From Ereboglobus sp. (GTDB lineage Bacteria; Verrucomicrobiota; Verrucomicrobiia; Opitutales; Opitutaceae), in the NCBI GenBank assembly GCA_029974595.1, contig JARKRC010000056.1:62001-126000 (forward strand): DNA of 64,000 nucleotides. Direction: 5' to 3'. The notes under the pieces are model-generated. The model made no database searches and had not been told where the DNA came from. It was given only the letters and a program-made list of their open reading frames with translations. A program made the translations under genes and the position numbers. Positions within the stretch are counted from its first letter, which is position 1. Each line of letters begins with the position of its first letter. Shown piece by piece: positions 27,012 to 34,262 of this stretch.

Positions 27012-28230
27012 GCGCGGCCGGAACCTGCGCGCGCAATTCCGCGATTTCCCCGGCGCGCGAAGGGTCGCTTGCGAGATTGCGCATTTCGAGCGGATCGTTT
27101 TCCAGGTCGAAAAACAGCCACGGCGACCCGTCGGCATTGAGGATGAGTTTGCGCGCCGGCGTGCGCACGCCGCGCCACACGCGGTCGCATTGATGCGGCA
27201 GCCGCACGACGCTCGGCATGGAAATGCGGGCGTGCGTGTATCGGGAGGGTTGAGCGGTACGGGCTGCGAAGGCGAGCGCCAGTTCCGGCAAATCGATGAG
27301 TGAAATGGCGTCGTCGCTGGCGGCGAGCGCGGGGCCGGAGCCGTAATGCACCAGCAAAGGCACGCGCACACTTTCCTCGTGCGGCCAGCCTTTGCGAAAC
27401 AATCCGTGCGCGCCGTGCATGTCGCCATGCACCGAAGTGAAGACGATCAGCGCGTCGGGATTTTGCGCGCGCACGCCGGCAACAAGGCGGCCAATCGCGG
27501 CGTCGGCAGCCTCGATGTGCGCATAGTAACCGGCGAGCTCGCGCCGGGCTTGCGCCTCGATTTCGCCGCCGCGCGGGACATTGGCGCGAAGGGCGAGGCT
27601 CGACGGCTTCCGCATCGTGCCCGCTGGCGCGGCGTAGGGCGGATGCGGGGCTTCCAGGCTCACGATGCAAAATTGCGGCGCGTTTTGTTCGCGGAGATAT
27701 GCGAGCGCGCGTTCGCATAAAATATCGCTTTGACGGCCGTGAAACTGTCGGGGCTCGGGCAGGCGCGTGCCGTGCAGCCACGGGTCGTTGAGAAGAAAGC
27801 CGCTTTCGAAACCTTCCCAAAATTCAAAACCACCGCGCGCCCCGGGAGGCACGATCATGCGCGCGTGCGCATCGCCGACGAGGGGCGCGGCGGGATGGCG
27901 TTTTGCGAGGTGCCATTTGCCGAAAAACGCCGTCGCATAACCGCGTTCGCGCAAGGCGTGCGCGATGGTGCGCGTGTTGAGCGGGAGCGGATCGTAATAA
28001 TCGCGCACGCCATTTTCAGGCGAGGGCACGCCGGTGAGCATCGCGGCGCGGGCGAAGGGGCCGAAAGGGTGGGGCGTGACGGCTTGCGTGTGATTAACGG
28101 TGCGCGGGTCGGCGGCGAGCGCGTCGAGATGTGGGGTGCGTCCGCGCAGATTCGGGTCGCCCGCGCAGCCCAGGGCTTGCGCACGCCATTGCGTGGTGAT
28201 GATCCAGAGGATGTTTGGCGGACGAGGCAT
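26983..28230 (-). CDS. Sulfatase-fold protein lacking catalytic residues
   Basis: A 415-residue protein clearly of the sulfatase/alkaline phosphatase fold: NILWIITTQWRAQALGC, then TPHLDALAA, AFFGKWHLAKRHP, and KGWPHEESVRVPLLVHYG. Key positions differ from active sulfatases: the CxPxR maturation motif reads FGPFAR (residues 56-61), the metal-binding Asp in the usual VTDQ is Thr13, and the Asp of the usual SDHGDM is Val267. No signal peptide is seen with the ATG at 28230. It is probably not a classical sulfatase; it may be inactive, or work differently. It overlaps the end of hpt. Confidence 0.8.
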   Translation of the reverse strand: MPRPPNILWIITTQWRAQALGCAGDPNLRGRTPHLDALAADPRTVNHTQAVTPHPFGPFARAAMLTGVPSPENGVRDYYDPLPLNTRTIAHALRERGYATAFFGKWHLAKRHPAAPLVGDAHARMIVPPGARGGFEFWEGFESGFLLNDPWLHGTRLPEPRQFHGRQSDILCERALAYLREQNAPQFCIVSLEAPHPPYAAPAGTMRKPSSLALRANVPRGGEIEAQARRELAGYYAHIEAADAAIGRLVAGVRAQNPDALIVFTSVHGDMHGAHGLFRKGWPHEESVRVPLLVHYGSGPALAASDDAISLIDLPELALAFAARTAQPSRYTHARISMPSVVRLPHQCDRVWRGVRTPARKLILNADGSPWLFFDLENDPLEMRNLASDPSRAGEIAELRAQVPAALTPASASPA

Positions 28231-28350
28231 CGGAGGGCGGTTGCTCAACGTGATTTCAATGTGCGGCAAATTACGCGACGCGCCCGGCGCGGCAAACCGA
28301 TTCCGGCGTCGCAAAGGAAACTCCGGCGCCATTTTGTTTTTTGGATTTCT

Positions 28351-28377
28351 ATCCTGAAAATCCTGCGCATCCTGCCT
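28351..28377. repeat. Three-copy 9-nt tandem block (ATCCTG units)
   Basis: ATCCTGAAA, ATCCTGCGC and ATCCTGCCT follow each other, then a T-run. Same style as the other intergenic repeat blocks here, but with only one arm visible, so no hairpin. It lies in the divergent gap before the DTW-domain gene. Confidence 0.55.
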
Positions 28378-28404
28378 TTTTTTATTTCATCAACCTGTTT
28401 TTCC

Positions 28405-29106
28405 ATGGCTCGCAGTGTCGTGTTTCGCGGGACAATCCGCTGTCCGCATTGCCAGATGGCGCCGCGCTGGTGCATCTGCGAGGGAGCGCGTGCGGTTACG
28501 CTGCCTTTTGCCGTCAATGTGCTCATGCACAATGGCGAGGCGTGGAAGCCGTCGAGCACGGGCAATCTCATCCGCCGCATCGTGAGCGGCGCGCGCCGGC
28601 ACATTTACCACAACCAAATCCCGCCGCATCGCGACGAAGTTTGCTCGGGCGCGCCGGATCGGACGACGTGGATTTTGCACCCGCGCGGCGATGCGCTGGC
28701 GGATGTTTTGCGCGATCGGAGTCGGGACCCCGTTTTGGAAAACTTGCAGGTCCTGCTGATCGACGGCACTTGGGCGCAGGCAACCGACATGCTTCGCCAT
28801 GCCGACGGCTGGGGGCAGAAAGTCAGCCTTCCGGCATCCGTGTTGCCGGGCGAGAGTCGTTACTGGTTGCGCGCCCAGCATCATCTGGGACATTTTTCCA
28901 CTGTCGAAGCCCTCATGGGTCTACTCAACGCGCTTGGCCGCGAGCGCGAATACGCCGCCCTCCGCGAGCAATTCGAGCTGCACGTTTACGCCAGCCTGCT
29001 CGCCCGGGGGCAAAAGGCGCGTGCCGGACAATTCCTCGCCGATTCTCCCATAAAAGACTCAATGCCCGCACTCGTGGAGAAACTGCAAGCAGGTTGCCAA
29101 TGGTAA
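28405..29106 (+). CDS. tRNA-uridine aminocarboxypropyltransferase (DTW domain)
   Basis: A 233-residue protein of the DTW family, which installs acp3U in tRNA from S-adenosylmethionine. The N-terminal CPHCQMAPRWCIC is the family Cys cluster; LLIDGTWAQATDML has the DTW core in the form DGTW; LRAQHHLGHFSTVEAL follows as expected. The frame extends upstream over several hundred bases antisense to the sulfatase gene, but the homology begins at ATG 28405 (MARSVVFRGTIRC). Confidence 0.88.
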   Translation: MARSVVFRGTIRCPHCQMAPRWCICEGARAVTLPFAVNVLMHNGEAWKPSSTGNLIRRIVSGARRHIYHNQIPPHRDEVCSGAPDRTTWILHPRGDALADVLRDRSRDPVLENLQVLLIDGTWAQATDMLRHADGWGQKVSLPASVLPGESRYWLRAQHHLGHFSTVEALMGLLNALGREREYAALREQFELHVYASLLARGQKARAGQFLADSPIKDSMPALVEKLQAGCQW

Positions 29107-29137
29107 ATAATCGCTAATCTGAATGCTTCTCTGGAAT

Positions 29138-29174
29138 CATTCTAAGTTTAGGTTGCATTTTAGACGCATTCTAA
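29138..29174. promoter_or_regulatory. Direct repeats CATTCTAA upstream of the Fur-family gene (candidate operator)
   Basis: CATTCTAA occurs at 29138-29145 and again at 29167-29174, the last copy 18 nt before the regulator's ATG. The first copy is part of an imperfect palindrome (GGAATCATTCTAA), loosely like Fur/PerR boxes. It could be an autoregulatory operator that also controls the suf genes. Inference from position and resemblance only. Confidence 0.4.
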
Positions 29175-29192
29175 TTTGTTGTGCCTTTCCTA

Positions 29193-29651
29193 ATGGAACA
29201 CACCACGGCACAACATCCTGACGATCTCGCGCAACGCCTCGCTGACAGCGGGTTGCGCAATACGCCGCAGCGCGAGCTCGTTTACAAGGGCATCCTCGCC
29301 CGTCGCGACCATCCGACAGCCGAGGAGGTCTTCGCCCGCGCAAAAGCCGAGATGCCCACCATCTCGCTCGCCACCGTTTACAACTGTCTCGAAACCCTCA
29401 TCGACTGCCGTCTCGTGCGCGCCGTGCATTTCGAGCGCGCGCCGACCCGTTATTGTCCCAACCTCGTTCCCCACGCGCACTTCCACGACAGCAAAACCGG
29501 CGCGACTCACGACATCGATCTTCCGGACGAGCTTTTGTCCGCCCTCAAAAAACTCCTCCCCGCCGGCTATACCGCCGATGCCATCGACATCACTTACCAC
29601 GGACGATGCGCGGGAGAAGAAAAGCCTGAAAACCTGAAGACTCAAAACTGA
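29193..29651 (+). CDS. Fur-family transcriptional regulator of the suf cluster
   Basis: A 152-residue protein from ATG 29193 (MEHTTAQHPDD). The winged helix shows LRNTPQRELVYKGIL, HPTAEEVFARAK and ISLATVYNCLETL, the Fur/PerR DNA-binding pattern; the dimer domain has PHAHFHDSKTGATHDID. The structural zinc CxxC pairs common in Fur proteins are missing, so metal or redox sensing must use other ligands. It lies 20 nt before sufC on the same strand, so I infer control of Fe-S assembly by iron or oxidative stress. Confidence 0.85.
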   Translation: MEHTTAQHPDDLAQRLADSGLRNTPQRELVYKGILARRDHPTAEEVFARAKAEMPTISLATVYNCLETLIDCRLVRAVHFERAPTRYCPNLVPHAHFHDSKTGATHDIDLPDELLSALKKLLPAGYTADAIDITYHGRCAGEEKPENLKTQN

Positions 29652-29671
29652 AAAACTATTTTCCTTAGATC

Positions 29672-30442
29672 ATGCATACGCTCGAAATCCGCGACCTCGT
29701 CGTCGCCCTCACTGAAACTCCCGACAAGCCCATCGTCAAAGGCGTCAGCCTCACGATCAAATCCGGCGAAGTTCACGCCGTCATGGGGCCCAACGGCACG
29801 GGGAAATCCACGCTCTCCAAAGCCATCGCCGGTCATCCCGATTACACGATCACCAGCGGCGATGTCTTTCTCGACGGCAAGTCCGTCCTCGAAATGGAGC
29901 CCGACGAGCGCGCCCGCGCCGGCATTTTCCTCGCGTTCCAGTATCCGAGCGAAATCCCCGGCGTTTCCATCGCCAATTTCCTCCGCGCCGCCGTCCAGGC
30001 CCGCCTCGGCGAAGGCGAGGACCTCGACGCCGTTGCTTATTACAAAAACCTCTACGCGAAAATGGACATGCTCAAAATCGACCGCAAGTTCACCTCGCGC
30101 GCCGTCAACGAAGGCTTTTCGGGCGGCGAGAAAAAACGCTGCGAAATCCTCCAGATGGCCATGCTCGAACCCTCCTTCGCGCTCATGGATGAAACCGATT
30201 CCGGCCTCGACATCGACGCGCTCAAAATCGTCGCCGAGGGTGTCAACCAGCTTCGCGGCCCGAAACTCGGCGTCCTTCTCATCACGCACTACCAGCGCCT
30301 CCTCAACCACATCGTTCCCGATTATGTGCACGTCATGTATGACGGACGCATCGTGAAAAGCGGCGACAAAAACCTCGCCATCGAACTCGAAGCCAAGGGC
30401 TACGACTGGGTCAAGGACATCGCCGTCCCGGCGATGTCCTGA
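29672..30442 (+). CDS. sufC: Fe-S cluster assembly ATPase SufC
   Basis: A 256-residue soluble ABC ATPase that drives the SufBC2D scaffold. It shows the P-loop GPNGTGKST, a Q-loop FQYPSEIPG, the signature [12 protein letters not shown] and the Walker [16 protein letters not shown], with the SufC-specific GLD sequence. Length matches the family (about 250). First gene after the Fur-like regulator; followed by an inverted repeat and sufB. Confidence 0.96.
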   Translation: MHTLEIRDLVVALTETPDKPIVKGVSLTIKSGEVHAVMGPNGTGKSTLSKAIAGHPDYTITSGDVFLDGKSVLEMEPDERARAGIFLAFQYPSEIPGVSIANFLRAAVQARLGEGEDLDAVAYYKNLYAKMDMLKIDRKFTSRAVNEGFSGGEKKRCEILQMAMLEPSFALMDETDSGLDIDALKIVAEGVNQLRGPKLGVLLITHYQRLLNHIVPDYVHVMYDGRIVKSGDKNLAIELEAKGYDWVKDIAVPAMS

Positions 30443-30594
30443 AATTAAGAGTTAAGAATTAAGATTTAAGAAGTGGCAAACCGCCAAACCAACGCATCGC
30501 ACATCAACACCACATTTCATAATCTGCGCGCAACGCGCGCGCTGTCGGGGTCGCAGGCCCTCACTTCTTAATTCTTAAATCTTACTTCTTAATT
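30443..30594. repeat. Imperfect 33-bp inverted repeat of 7-nt TTAAGA units between sufC and sufB
   Basis: Left arm 30443-30475 and right arm 30562-30594 agree at about 29 of 33 positions as reverse complements. Each is made of four 7-nt units of the type (A/G/T)TTAAGA. The left arm begins directly after the sufC stop; the right ends 46 nt before sufB. Confidence 0.8.
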
Positions 30595-30640
30595 TCTTCC
30601 GACGCGGCGTTTCACCGCCAACCACCAACCATCCACTCTC

Positions 30641-32089
30641 ATGCAAACTTCCACACAACCAGAAATCTTCGCCGAACAAGAAGCCGCGCAGGCCGCCGCC
30701 ATCGGCATCGACCAGTCCCTCGGCGATTTCACCTACGACGTCAAATACGACTATGACGCTGGTTCCGGCCTCACGGAAAACACCGTCCGCTACATCAGCG
30801 CCGTGAAAAAAGAAGCGCCGTGGATCCTCGATTTCCGCCTCAACGCGCTCAAAACCTTCCTCGCCAAACCGCTCCCCACGCACTGGGCCACCAAGGATCT
30901 CGAAAACATCAATTTCGACAAAATCCGCTACTATCTCGCCCAAGGCCAGAAGCCGAAGCGCACCTGGGACGAAGTGCCCGAGGACATCAAAAAAACCTTC
31001 GAGCGGCTCGGTGTTCCCGAGCAGGAACGCAAGTTCCTCGCCGGCGTCGAGGCGCAGTTCGACAGCGAGGCCGCGTATTCGAACATCAAGGACATCGTCG
31101 CCAAGCAGGGCGTGATTTTCATGAACTCCACGCAAGCGCTTCGCGAGCATCCGGAGCTCTTCCGCAAATGGTTCGGCAAAGTCATTCCGACCTCGGATAA
31201 CAAATTTTCCGCGCTCAACAGCGCCGTGTTTTCCGGCGGCTCCTTCATCTACGTTCCGCCCGGCGTGAAAGTCGCGCAGCCCCTCCAGGCTTATTTCCGC
31301 ATCAACGCCGAAAACTTCGGGCAGTTCGAGCGCACCCTCATCATCTGCGACGAAGGCTCCGAAGTTACCTACATGGAAGGCTGCACCGCGCCCAAGTTCA
31401 GCACCAGTACGCTGCACTCCGCCGTCGTCGAACTCGTCGCCCTCAAGGGCGCGAAAATCCAATACATCACCGTCCAGAACTGGGCGCCCAACGTCTACAA
31501 CCTCGTCACCAAGCGCGGCCTCGCCCTCGAAGACGCCGAAATCAAGTGGATCGACTGCAACATCGGCAGCCGCCTCACCATGAAATATCCCGGCGTCGTC
31601 CTCAAAGGCCGGCGCGCCCGAGGCGAAGTCATCTCCATCGCGCTCGCCAACGACGGACAGCATCAGGACACCGGTGCGAAAATGATCCACGCCGCCGACG
31701 AGACCACCTCGACCATCGTCTCGAAATCCATCTCAGTCGGCGAGGGTCGCGCCACTTATCGCGGACAGGTCCACATTCCGAAACACCTTCGCGGTTGCAA
31801 AAACAATACCGAGTGCGACGCGCTCCTCATCAACACTAACAGCCGCACCGACACCTATCCCGCGATCACCGTCCGCGGTGACAAGCACGCCACGCAGCAC
31901 GAGGCCAGCGTCTCGAAAGTCAGCGAGGAAATGATTTTCTACATGCAGCAGCGCGGCCTCACCGAGGCGCAGGCCATGAGCCTCGCCGTCAACGGCTTCA
32001 TCAACGACCTCGCGAGCCAGTTCCCGATGGAATACTCCGTCGAACTCAAACGCCTCATCGAACTCGAAATGGAAGGATCCGTTGGCTGA
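30641..32089 (+). CDS. sufB: Fe-S cluster assembly scaffold protein SufB
   Basis: A 482-residue beta-helical scaffold subunit on which Fe-S clusters are built in the SufBC2D complex. Family sequences include [43 protein letters not shown], and [11 protein letters not shown] with a conserved Cys and [20 protein letters not shown] split over the C-terminal half. Length is close to E. coli SufB (495). ATG 30641 gives the standard N-terminus. Followed by a second type of inverted repeat and sufD. Confidence 0.95.
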   Translation: MQTSTQPEIFAEQEAAQAAAIGIDQSLGDFTYDVKYDYDAGSGLTENTVRYISAVKKEAPWILDFRLNALKTFLAKPLPTHWATKDLENINFDKIRYYLAQGQKPKRTWDEVPEDIKKTFERLGVPEQERKFLAGVEAQFDSEAAYSNIKDIVAKQGVIFMNSTQALREHPELFRKWFGKVIPTSDNKFSALNSAVFSGGSFIYVPPGVKVAQPLQAYFRINAENFGQFERTLIICDEGSEVTYMEGCTAPKFSTSTLHSAVVELVALKGAKIQYITVQNWAPNVYNLVTKRGLALEDAEIKWIDCNIGSRLTMKYPGVVLKGRRARGEVISIALANDGQHQDTGAKMIHAADETTSTIVSKSISVGEGRATYRGQVHIPKHLRGCKNNTECDALLINTNSRTDTYPAITVRGDKHATQHEASVSKVSEEMIFYMQQRGLTEAQAMSLAVNGFINDLASQFPMEYSVELKRLIELEMEGSVG

Positions 32090-32096
32090 CGCCAGC

Positions 32097-32213
32097 GGAA
32101 GAGTGAAGTGTGAAAGGTGAAGGGTGAAAAACAAACCCGCACACCTCACGCTTCCACTCTCCGCGCGCCGCTTCTGCTTTTTCACTCTTCATTTTTCACA
32201 CTTCACTCTTTTC
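32097..32213. repeat. Imperfect inverted repeat of 7-nt GTGAAGA-type units between sufB and sufD
   Basis: Left arm 32097-32131 holds five 7-nt units (GTGAAGA, GTGAAGT, GTGAAAG, GTGAAGG, GTGAAAA); right arm 32177-32213 is its imperfect reverse complement. The right arm ends 5 nt before the sufD ATG, so it covers the place where the ribosome would bind. The unit differs from that of the sufC-sufB element. Confidence 0.8.
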
Positions 32214-32218
32214 CGACA

Positions 32219-33511
32219 ATGACCGCATCCGCTTCAACCCTCCCGCAATGGTGGCTCGACACCCGCGCCGCCGCATGGGACCGCTACAACGCCGCGCCCG
32301 CGCCCTCCCGCGCCGACGAACGCTGGCGCTTTTCCGACGTTGCCGGCATCACGCTCGACGGCCTCGCCATCGAACCCGCCGCGCTTTCCGATTCCGAAAT
32401 CCTCGCGTTGAAAACCAAGGCCCAGGGCGCTCTCTCGCCGTTCCGCGCCACGCTCAAGCACGCCGCCTCGCTCTCCTTCATCAACAACCGCCTCTCGCAC
32501 AGCGCGTCCCTTCCCGGCGAGCTCACGGCCAAGGGTGTCATCTTCTGCCCGATCGAGGAAGCCATCGAAAAGTATCCGCAGCACATCCAGACTTACCTGC
32601 AAAAGCACGACGTCGCGCTCGGCAGCGAAAAGTTCACCGCGCTCAACACCGCGCTCACCACCAGTGGCGCGCTTCTCTACGTGCCGAAAAACGTCGTCGT
32701 CGAACTCCCGCTCATCCTTGAGCACATCGCCACCGACGACGACGCCTGCGTGTATCCGCACACCCTCGTCATCCTCGAGGACAACGCCCGCGCCACGCTC
32801 ATCGAATATTTCGCCAGCGCCGAGCCCGGCGCGCGCCATTTCGCCAGCGGAGTCAATGACCTCCACGCCGGTGCCGGCGCGCAGCTCACTTACATTGGCG
32901 CGCAAAGCTGGTCGTCAAACACCCTCGCATTCCAGACCAACTCCATCGTCGCCCAGCGCGACGCCCGCGTCACGTCCCTCAACGTCCACCTCGGCGGACG
33001 CCAGGCGCGCCACGAATCGCATTCCCGCCTCCAAGGTCCCGGTGCGCACTCCGAAATGCTTGCGCTCACCATCGCCACCGGCGCGCAACAATTCGACCAG
33101 CGCACGCTCCAGACGCACCAAGCGCCGCACACCTCGTCGAACCTCCTCTACAAAAACGCGCTCCTCGACACCGCCAAGACGATCTTCTCCGGCTTGATCA
33201 TCGTCGAGCCCGACGCGCAGAAAACCGACGCCTACCAGTCGAACCGCAACCTTATGCTGAGCGACGCCGCCGAGTCGAACAGCCTGCCCGGTTTGGAGAT
33301 TCAGGCCAACGATGTCCGTTGCACGCACGGCGCGACCAGCGCGCGCATTCCGGCGGAACAGGAGTTTTATCTCCAGTCGCGCGGCATCGATCCCGCGCAA
33401 GCCCACGAGCTCCTCGTTGCCGGCTTTTTCGAGGAAGTCCTCAACAAACTCGAAAACGAAGAATTGCACGCAGTCCTTGCTTCGTTACTTCAAACAAAGT
33501 TTAAAAAATAA
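32219..33511 (+). CDS. sufD: Fe-S cluster assembly protein SufD
   Basis: A 430-residue paralogue of SufB that completes the SufBC2D scaffold. Features: LPQWWLDTRAAAWDRY at the start, RWRFSDVAGI, and the C-terminal beta-helix with LEIQANDVRCTHGATS and EQEFYLQSRGIDPAQAHELL, hallmarks of SufD. I choose ATG 32219 (MTASASTLPQ); an upstream extension of the frame would translate the inverted repeat and is unlikely. No clear Shine-Dalgarno sequence is visible because the repeat arm occupies that region. Confidence 0.93.
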   Translation: MTASASTLPQWWLDTRAAAWDRYNAAPAPSRADERWRFSDVAGITLDGLAIEPAALSDSEILALKTKAQGALSPFRATLKHAASLSFINNRLSHSASLPGELTAKGVIFCPIEEAIEKYPQHIQTYLQKHDVALGSEKFTALNTALTTSGALLYVPKNVVVELPLILEHIATDDDACVYPHTLVILEDNARATLIEYFASAEPGARHFASGVNDLHAGAGAQLTYIGAQSWSSNTLAFQTNSIVAQRDARVTSLNVHLGGRQARHESHSRLQGPGAHSEMLALTIATGAQQFDQRTLQTHQAPHTSSNLLYKNALLDTAKTIFSGLIIVEPDAQKTDAYQSNRNLMLSDAAESNSLPGLEIQANDVRCTHGATSARIPAEQEFYLQSRGIDPAQAHELLVAGFFEEVLNKLENEELHAVLASLLQTKFKK

Positions 33512-33513
33512 CA

Positions 33514-33633
33514 AAGGAGTCAGGATGAAAGAAGTCAGGAGTTAAAGGGGACAAACCTTTGGCATCTGACTCGCCATCACCGGTCTGGCTGCTATCCTCC
33601 AACTCCTCTACATCCTTCCATCCTGACTCCTTT
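33514..33633. repeat. Imperfect inverted repeat GGAGTCAGGATG between sufD and sufT
   Basis: Left arm 33514-33541 and right arm 33603-33633 share a perfect 15-nt core (AAAGGAGTCAGGATG and complement) and looser outer parts. A third, partial inverted copy (TCTGACTC) lies between them. The right arm ends 4 nt before the sufT ATG. It is a third unrelated unit, again in a suf intergenic gap. Confidence 0.75.
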
Positions 33634-33637
33634 CCCT

Positions 33638-34207
33638 ATGAGCAAAGAACGCATTCTCTCCCGCGATATTACCGCCACGCAAATTCCCAGCGGCGACAAG
33701 CAGCCTATCGCAGCCGGCACCAAGATTTTTTTGCACCAGACGCTTGGCGGCAGTTTCACAGTGCAAACCGATTTCGGCCTCTTCCGCATCGATGGCGCCG
33801 ACGGCGACGCGATTGGCGAAGCCGTGGCCGACCACCGCACGCACACCGAGACGCTCGAGGACGGTTCGCCGAATCCCGAGGCGGTCTGGGACCAGCTCAA
33901 AAAAGTGTATGATCCCGAAATCCCGGTGAACATCGTCGATCTCGGCCTTGTTTACACGATGGACATCGAGAAACTCGCTCTGGCTCCCGACGCGCCCGCC
34001 GATGCGCCGCCCGCCTACAAAGTCAGCGTGGCGATCACGCTCACCGCGCCCGGCTGCGGCATGGGCCCGGCGATTGCGGAGGACGCGAAAAACAAAATCC
34101 TTCTCGTCCCCGGCGTGAGCGACGCCGAAGTCCGCATCACCTGGGAGCCGCCCTGGAACCAGTCCATGATCAGCGAAGAAGGCAAAATGAAGCTCGGCCT
34201 GATCTGA
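33638..34207 (+). CDS. sufT: Putative Fe-S cluster assembly protein SufT (MIP18/DUF59)
   Basis: A 189-residue protein. The C-terminal 110 residues are a MIP18-type domain: VWDQLKKVYDPEIPVNIVDLGLVY, then TLTAPGCGMGPAIAED with the conserved Cys, then EVRITWEPPWNQSMISEEGK. The N-terminal part (GGSFTVQTDFGLFRI) is the extension found in SufT. SufT helps mature Fe-S proteins. It ends the suf cluster; sufS and a SufU/SufE partner are absent from the window, so the cysteine desulfurase must be encoded elsewhere. Confidence 0.9.
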   Translation: MSKERILSRDITATQIPSGDKQPIAAGTKIFLHQTLGGSFTVQTDFGLFRIDGADGDAIGEAVADHRTHTETLEDGSPNPEAVWDQLKKVYDPEIPVNIVDLGLVYTMDIEKLALAPDAPADAPPAYKVSVAITLTAPGCGMGPAIAEDAKNKILLVPGVSDAEVRITWEPPWNQSMISEEGKMKLGLI

Positions 34208-34228
34208 CAACCAAAGTCTTTTCTCTCC

Positions 34229-34262
34229 TGCGCGCGGCGTTCCTGCCGCGCGCATTTTATTT
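34229..34262 (+). terminator. Rho-independent terminator of the suf operon
   Basis: TGCGCGCGGC (34229-34238) pairs with GCCGCGCGCA (34245-34254) around a 6-nt loop, followed by TTTTATTTT. It begins 22 nt after the sufT stop and overlaps the end of the convergent DUF4838 gene. Confidence 0.85.
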
